NCBI GenBank assembly: GCA_902518395.1
Contig: CABYFX010000008.1
Coordinates: 1-35,937, forward strand
Source of the DNA: an uncultured Pelagibacteraceae bacterium
Lineage (GTDB): Bacteria > Pseudomonadota > Alphaproteobacteria > Pelagibacterales > Pelagibacteraceae
Reading direction: 5' to 3'
DNA length: 35,937 bases
Position numbers and translations under genes: made by a program. Positions 32,547-35,937 of this stretch are shown here, piece by piece. Each line of letters begins with the position of its first letter. Within the stretch, counting starts at the first letter, position 1. The notes under the pieces were generated by a model that did not search any database, was not told the origin of the DNA, and worked only from the letters and a program-made list of their open reading frames with translations.

Positions 32547-32575
32547 TTGACACAGAATTTTAATTTATGTTTAAT
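32547..32575 (+). promoter_or_regulatory. Sigma-70 promoter of tctCBA
   Basis: A perfect TTGACA (32547-32552), a 17-base spacer and TTTAAT (32570-32575, 5/6) give the best promoter in the window. Transcription would start about 25 bases before the tctC ATG, leaving room for the Shine-Dalgarno AGGAGA at 32595-32600. Confidence 0.65.
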
Positions 32576-32607
32576 AACTAGTTATAATTATAATAGGAGA
32601 GAAAATA

Positions 32608-33588
32608 ATGAAACTAATTAAATCAATAATTTCAGTTTTATTCTCAGCAATTCTTATACTTTCAGCAACAACAACTAGTTCAATAGCAATTGATAAATTG
32701 CATTTTGTAATTGGTGGTGGTGCTGGTGGTGGTTGGGATGGAACTGCTAGAGGTACTGGAGAAGCTTTAACAAAAGCTGGTATGTTAAAAAGTGCATCAT
32801 TTGAAAATATGTCAGGTGGTGGTGGTGGAAAAGCATTAGCTTATATGATTAATAATAAGCCTGCTAATACAGTCTTAGTTCAATCAACACCATTAGTTTT
32901 AAGATCAATTACAAGACATAAAGGTTATGTAAGTGGAAGTGGGACATTATCTTATAAAGATGTTGTGCCAATAGCTGGCGTTATAGGAGATTATGGTGCA
33001 ATTGCAGTCGCAAAAAACTCACCTTATAAAAATTTTAAAGATGTTGTTGATGCGTATAAAAAAGATGCAAACTCTATTAAAATGGCAGGTGGATCAGTAA
33101 GAGGAAGTATGGACCATTTAATTGGTGCTTTAGCTTTCCAAGCTGCTGGTGCTAATCCAAATGATGTTGCTTATATCCCTTATGATGCTGGTGGAAAAGC
33201 TTTAGCTGGACTTTTATCTGGAGAGACACAAATTATCTCGACAGGTTTAGGCGAACTTATGGGTGCAAGAGATCAAGTAAGAATTATTGGTATTACAGCT
33301 CCTTCAAGAGTTTCTGATGCTCCAGATGCACCAACTCTTAAAGAACAGGGTTATGATGTACAATTTGTTAACTGGAGAGGTTTTTTTGGACCTCCAGGAA
33401 TGAGTAGTGCAGATAAATCTAAAATTGCTAAAATGTTAGGTGATGTACAAAAAACTTCTGAATGGGAAACTGTTAGAGCAAGAAATGCATGGGTTAATAT
33501 TTACAATCCAGAAGGTAAGTTTGTCTCTTTCTTAGAAAAACAAACTGAAGAAATGACGGCTCTTATGAAGAAATTAGGAGTTATATAA
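32608..33588 (+). CDS. tctC: Tripartite tricarboxylate transporter binding protein TctC
   Basis: This 326-residue periplasmic protein has a signal peptide cleaved near TTSSIA. TctC features are FVIGGGAGGGWDGTARGTGE, NMSGGGGGKALAYM, KMAGGSVRGSMDHL, PYDAGGKALAGLLSGE and VNWRGFFGPPGMS. The double glycine-rich ligand loops are typical of the Bug/TctC family. Ligands are usually carboxylates, but Bug proteins vary widely. A strong Shine-Dalgarno and a consensus promoter precede it, and a terminator-like hairpin follows at once, so it should be expressed well above tctBA. Confidence 0.93.
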   Translation: MKLIKSIISVLFSAILILSATTTSSIAIDKLHFVIGGGAGGGWDGTARGTGEALTKAGMLKSASFENMSGGGGGKALAYMINNKPANTVLVQSTPLVLRSITRHKGYVSGSGTLSYKDVVPIAGVIGDYGAIAVAKNSPYKNFKDVVDAYKKDANSIKMAGGSVRGSMDHLIGALAFQAAGANPNDVAYIPYDAGGKALAGLLSGETQIISTGLGELMGARDQVRIIGITAPSRVSDAPDAPTLKEQGYDVQFVNWRGFFGPPGMSSADKSKIAKMLGDVQKTSEWETVRARNAWVNIYNPEGKFVSFLEKQTEEMTALMKKLGVI

Positions 33589-33609
33589 TCTTAACGATTA
33601 TTAAATATT

Positions 33610-33657
33610 AGAGCAGTGAATATAAATACTACAAAAGTTATATCACTGCTCTTTTTT
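33610..33657 (+). terminator. Terminator/attenuator hairpin overlapping the tctB start codon
   Basis: AGAGCAGTGA (33610-33619), a bulged A and TATAA (33621-33625) pair with TTATA (33638-33642) and TCACTGCTCT (33643-33652). That makes 15 pairs around a 12-base loop, and the T-run extends to 33657. The GTG start of tctB (33616-33618) lies in the 5' arm and the T-run is coding (Leu-Phe-Phe). The structure should reduce transcription into tctBA and hide the start codon, giving excess TctC. Confidence 0.7.
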
Positions 33658-34086
33658 ATATTTTCAGCATTTTATTTATATACAGCTTATCAAATTCAAG
33701 TTTTTGCATTCGATGAAAATGCACCTTTTAATGCAAGAACATTCCCAATTTATCTAGGTTATGCAGGCCTTTTTTTTTCAGGATTAAAACTAATTTTACC
33801 AGATCCTAATACAATAAAAGTTCAGCATAAAACTTTAGAATATAAAAAAACAGCAATACTTATTATTATTGCAATAATTTATGGTGCTACAATCTTAAAA
33901 GTTGGTTATTTTTTAACTACATCATTATTTTTGTTCTCATCATATTATTTTTTAGGAGAGAGAAGATGGGTCTTAATGTTTTTATTGTCTTTTCCTTTTG
34001 TAGCGGCTTTTATGTATTTGCTTCATGGCGTTCTTGATATTTATTTAAGAGATCCATTCTTACAATCAATTGGAGTAATGGGATGA
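33616..34086 (+). CDS. tctB: Tripartite tricarboxylate transporter small permease TctB
   Basis: This 156-residue protein has four helices. The region FNARTFPIYLGYAGLFFSGLKLI is typical of TctB, as is GERRWVLMFLLSFPFVAAFMYLLHGVLDI. Its start is GTG at 33616; no ATG occurs before about residue 118, and the N-terminal helix is needed, so I keep it. That codon lies inside a strong hairpin, and no Shine-Dalgarno is visible. It overlaps tctA by four bases (ATGA). Confidence 0.85.
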   Translation: MNINTTKVISLLFFIFSAFYLYTAYQIQVFAFDENAPFNARTFPIYLGYAGLFFSGLKLILPDPNTIKVQHKTLEYKKTAILIIIAIIYGATILKVGYFLTTSLFLFSSYYFLGERRWVLMFLLSFPFVAAFMYLLHGVLDIYLRDPFLQSIGVMG

Positions 34087-35588
34087 TAGAGGGGATTCTA
34101 ATTGGTTTAACAACAGCTCTTACACTTCAAAATATTCTAATGGTAATGGTTGGTTGTTTTTTTGGAACAATTATTGGAATGTTACCAGGACTTGGTCCAA
34201 TGACAGCCATAGCTTTAATGATACCGATTACTTATGGTTTTGATCCAGCAACTGGTTTAATTTTAATGGCAGGTGTTTATTATGGTGCTGTTTTTGGAGG
34301 TTCTACATCATCAATACTATTAAACGCGCCTGGTGTTCCGGGAACAGTCGCAACTTCATTTGATGGTTATCCGATGGCCCAACAAGGTAAAGCTGGAAAA
34401 GCATTAGCCATAGCTGCTTGGAGTTCATTTGCAGGTGGAACATTGTCAGCAATTTATTTGTTATTTATGGCTCCAAGTTTATCGAAAGTAAGTTTATCAT
34501 TTAGATCCCCAGATTATTTTGCGTTAATGATTTTAGGTCTGACTGCAATTGCAGCATTTTCTTCTAAGGGTCAGTTTTTAAAGGCTATGATGATGGTAGT
34601 ACTTGGTTTAATGCTTGCATCTGTTGGTCAAGATAGTTTGTCTGATATTACAAGATTTACATTTAACAATATGAATTTAACAGATGGGATTAGCTTTGTT
34701 CTTGTTGTTATGGCAACTTTTGCGATGAGTGAAGCATTAACTATAATATTAAAGAGAAATGATCCTACAAGTGCAGCTAAACAAGTTTCATTAACAGAAC
34801 TAGGTTCAATTAAAATTAATAAAGAAGAAAGAACTAAAATGTACAAAACAATTCCTAGATCATCTGTAATTGGTTTTTTAATTGGAGTTTTGCCTGGAGC
34901 AGGGGCCACTATAGCTTCTTTTTTAGCTTACGGAATGGAAAGAAATATTGTTAACGATGAAGAAAAAGAAAAATTTGGCAAGGGGAGTGTTAATGGTTTA
35001 TCAGCACCAGAAACAGCAAATAATGCAGCCTGTTCAGGGTCATTTGTTCCTATGCTTACTTTAGGTATACCTGGAAGTGGAACCACTGCAGTTATGTTGG
35101 GGGCTTTATTAGGTTTTGGAGTTCAGCCTGGTCCAAGACTATATATGACAAACCCCGAGATTTTTTGGTCAATAATAATGTCAATGTACATAGGGATGGT
35201 GATATTGTTAATTTTAAACTTACCACTCATACCTTACATCGCAAGAATTTTAGCCGTTCCAAAAAATTACTTAATTCCTTTAATATTATTTTTTTCAATT
35301 ACAGGAATTTACGTAATGTCATTTAATAACTTTGATATTTATTTAATGATAGGAATTGCAGTTGTTGCAACTTTTATGCGGCTTTATGATTTTCCAATGC
35401 CACCGCTAATACTTGCCTTTGTACTGGGTGGTTTAATGGAAGAGAATTTAAGAAGGTCTTTATTATTAAGTAATGGGTCTTGGGAATTTTTATGGGATAG
35501 AACTCTTACTGCATGCATTTTGTTAACCACAATATTAATTGTAGTTTGGCATTTATACAAAACAATGTTTAAGAAAAATAAAGATTAA
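34083..35588 (+). CDS. tctA: Tripartite tricarboxylate transporter large permease TctA
   Basis: This 501-residue inner-membrane protein has about 12 helices and the TctA signatures FFGTIIGMLPGLGPMTAIAL, GVYYGAVFGGSTSSILLN, FLIGVLPGAGATIASFLAYG and MLTLGIPGSGTTAVMLGAL. It is the transport subunit, normally driven by a cation gradient. It starts in the ATGA overlap with tctB and ends in a four-base overlap with a convergent gene. Confidence 0.95.
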   Translation: MIEGILIGLTTALTLQNILMVMVGCFFGTIIGMLPGLGPMTAIALMIPITYGFDPATGLILMAGVYYGAVFGGSTSSILLNAPGVPGTVATSFDGYPMAQQGKAGKALAIAAWSSFAGGTLSAIYLLFMAPSLSKVSLSFRSPDYFALMILGLTAIAAFSSKGQFLKAMMMVVLGLMLASVGQDSLSDITRFTFNNMNLTDGISFVLVVMATFAMSEALTIILKRNDPTSAAKQVSLTELGSIKINKEERTKMYKTIPRSSVIGFLIGVLPGAGATIASFLAYGMERNIVNDEEKEKFGKGSVNGLSAPETANNAACSGSFVPMLTLGIPGSGTTAVMLGALLGFGVQPGPRLYMTNPEIFWSIIMSMYIGMVILLILNLPLIPYIARILAVPKNYLIPLILFFSITGIYVMSFNNFDIYLMIGIAVVATFMRLYDFPMPPLILAFVLGGLMEENLRRSLLLSNGSWEFLWDRTLTACILLTTILIVVWHLYKTMFKKNKD

Positions 35589-35937
35589 GTAATATAAATT
35601 TTATCGGATAAACCGTAACAGAGTATTGCGCTCATTATTAACAAAATAAATGGAACAATAATACCTTCACCAGTAAATTTATCTGTTACACCGAGCTTGC
35701 TAATATTTTTTGAATAGTAATTAGTTATAGTAACAATTAAGTGAGTGATAAATATAAGGTTGAAAAATGCCCAAGTTCCCTCAACACCATTAGGTCTTAC
35801 GAACATTATGTATAATGCCATTAATATCCAAGCTAGAAAGAAGGCTCCCAAAAATCTGATCATGAAAGCAGCTGTATGATCTATACCAAATTTATCCATG
35901 AATTTTTTTGTCCCAACTAGTAATTGAGAGGCATAGA
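35585..35937 (-). CDS. Small membrane protein of unknown function (5' end probably outside window)
   Basis: From the ATG at 35899 there are 104 residues with about three or four helices. The frame stays open to the window edge, and the residues before that ATG (YASQLLVGTKKF) run smoothly into DKFGIDHTAAFMIRFLGAF, so the real start is probably upstream. Helices lie around residues 12-32, 43-59 and 78-97, counted from that ATG. No family is recognised with confidence. Its stop overlaps that of tctA by four bases. Confidence 0.6.
   Translation of the reverse strand, partial: YASQLLVGTKKFMDKFGIDHTAAFMIRFLGAFFLAWILMALYIMFVRPNGVEGTWAFFNLIFITHLIVTITNYYSKNISKLGVTDKFTGEGIIVPFILLIMSAILCYGLSDKIYIT

Noticed and set aside
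1..35937. Mobile elements, prophage or CRISPR arrays
   Set aside because: No transposase, integrase, phage structural gene, att-like repeat at the tRNA or regularly spaced repeat was seen; the tRNA 3' end is not duplicated nearby as far as I can tell by eye.

Overview
The window looks like a piece of a Pelagibacterales (SAR11-type) alphaproteobacterial chromosome, or of a close relative. The DNA is very AT-rich and intergenic gaps are mostly under 120 bases. Many genes overlap by 1, 4, 9 or 20 bases. Periplasmic-binding-protein transporters dominate, and one gene is a fused SpeD-SpeE of the kind reported from Ca. Pelagibacter ubique. Nothing marks a prophage, insertion sequence or CRISPR array. 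No gene-free stretch exceeds about 120 bases. Assignments rest on reading the sequence and recalled family knowledge; no database search was run.

Layout. (1) 1-4286: a C3/C2 organosulfonate module. A TauE/SafE-type permease (cut by the window edge) meets suyBA (sulfolactate sulfo-lyase) tail to tail, and suyA is divergent from xsc (sulfoacetaldehyde acetyltransferase). suyB carries a one-base frameshift in an A7 run. (2) 4338-7840: a four-gene set (SxtJ-family membrane protein, 49-residue DUF5989 protein, NodU/CmcH-type O-carbamoyltransferase, convergent SGNH hydrolase) with the same composition as the sxtI-J-K-L part of saxitoxin clusters. (3) 7910-12921: a desaturase-family membrane protein, a TRAP transporter operon (dctPQM) and a glutathione-transferase-like gene. 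(4) 12979-17486: tRNA-CAU, then apt divergent from an mtnP-mtnA-sulfatase operon. (5) 17467-24538: a second TRAP system, split across a divergent promoter region, grouped with FAH-family hydrolase, extradiol dioxygenase, flavin hydroxylase and BKACE genes. This looks like import and meta-cleavage of an aromatic acid. (6) 24584-29340: a FucA-like aldolase coupled to speDE, then an amino-acid ABC importer lacking its ATPase and a nitrilase-family amidase. (7) 29337-35937: DUF6165 and a GT9 glycosyltransferase, a second TauE/SafE permease, an AbrB-family protein, a complete tctCBA tripartite transporter and one more small membrane protein cut by the window end.

The clearest cross-links are metabolic. 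SpeDE makes methylthioadenosine; MtnP splits it; Apt recovers the adenine; MtnA isomerises the sugar phosphate; the FucA-like aldolase beside speDE could finish a DHAP-shunt type salvage. At the RNA level, binding-protein genes in two transporter operons are followed by strong stem-loops next to, or even containing, the permease start codon. Several genes have a perfect or near-perfect -10 box only 6-10 bases before the ATG and no Shine-Dalgarno, suggesting leaderless transcripts.
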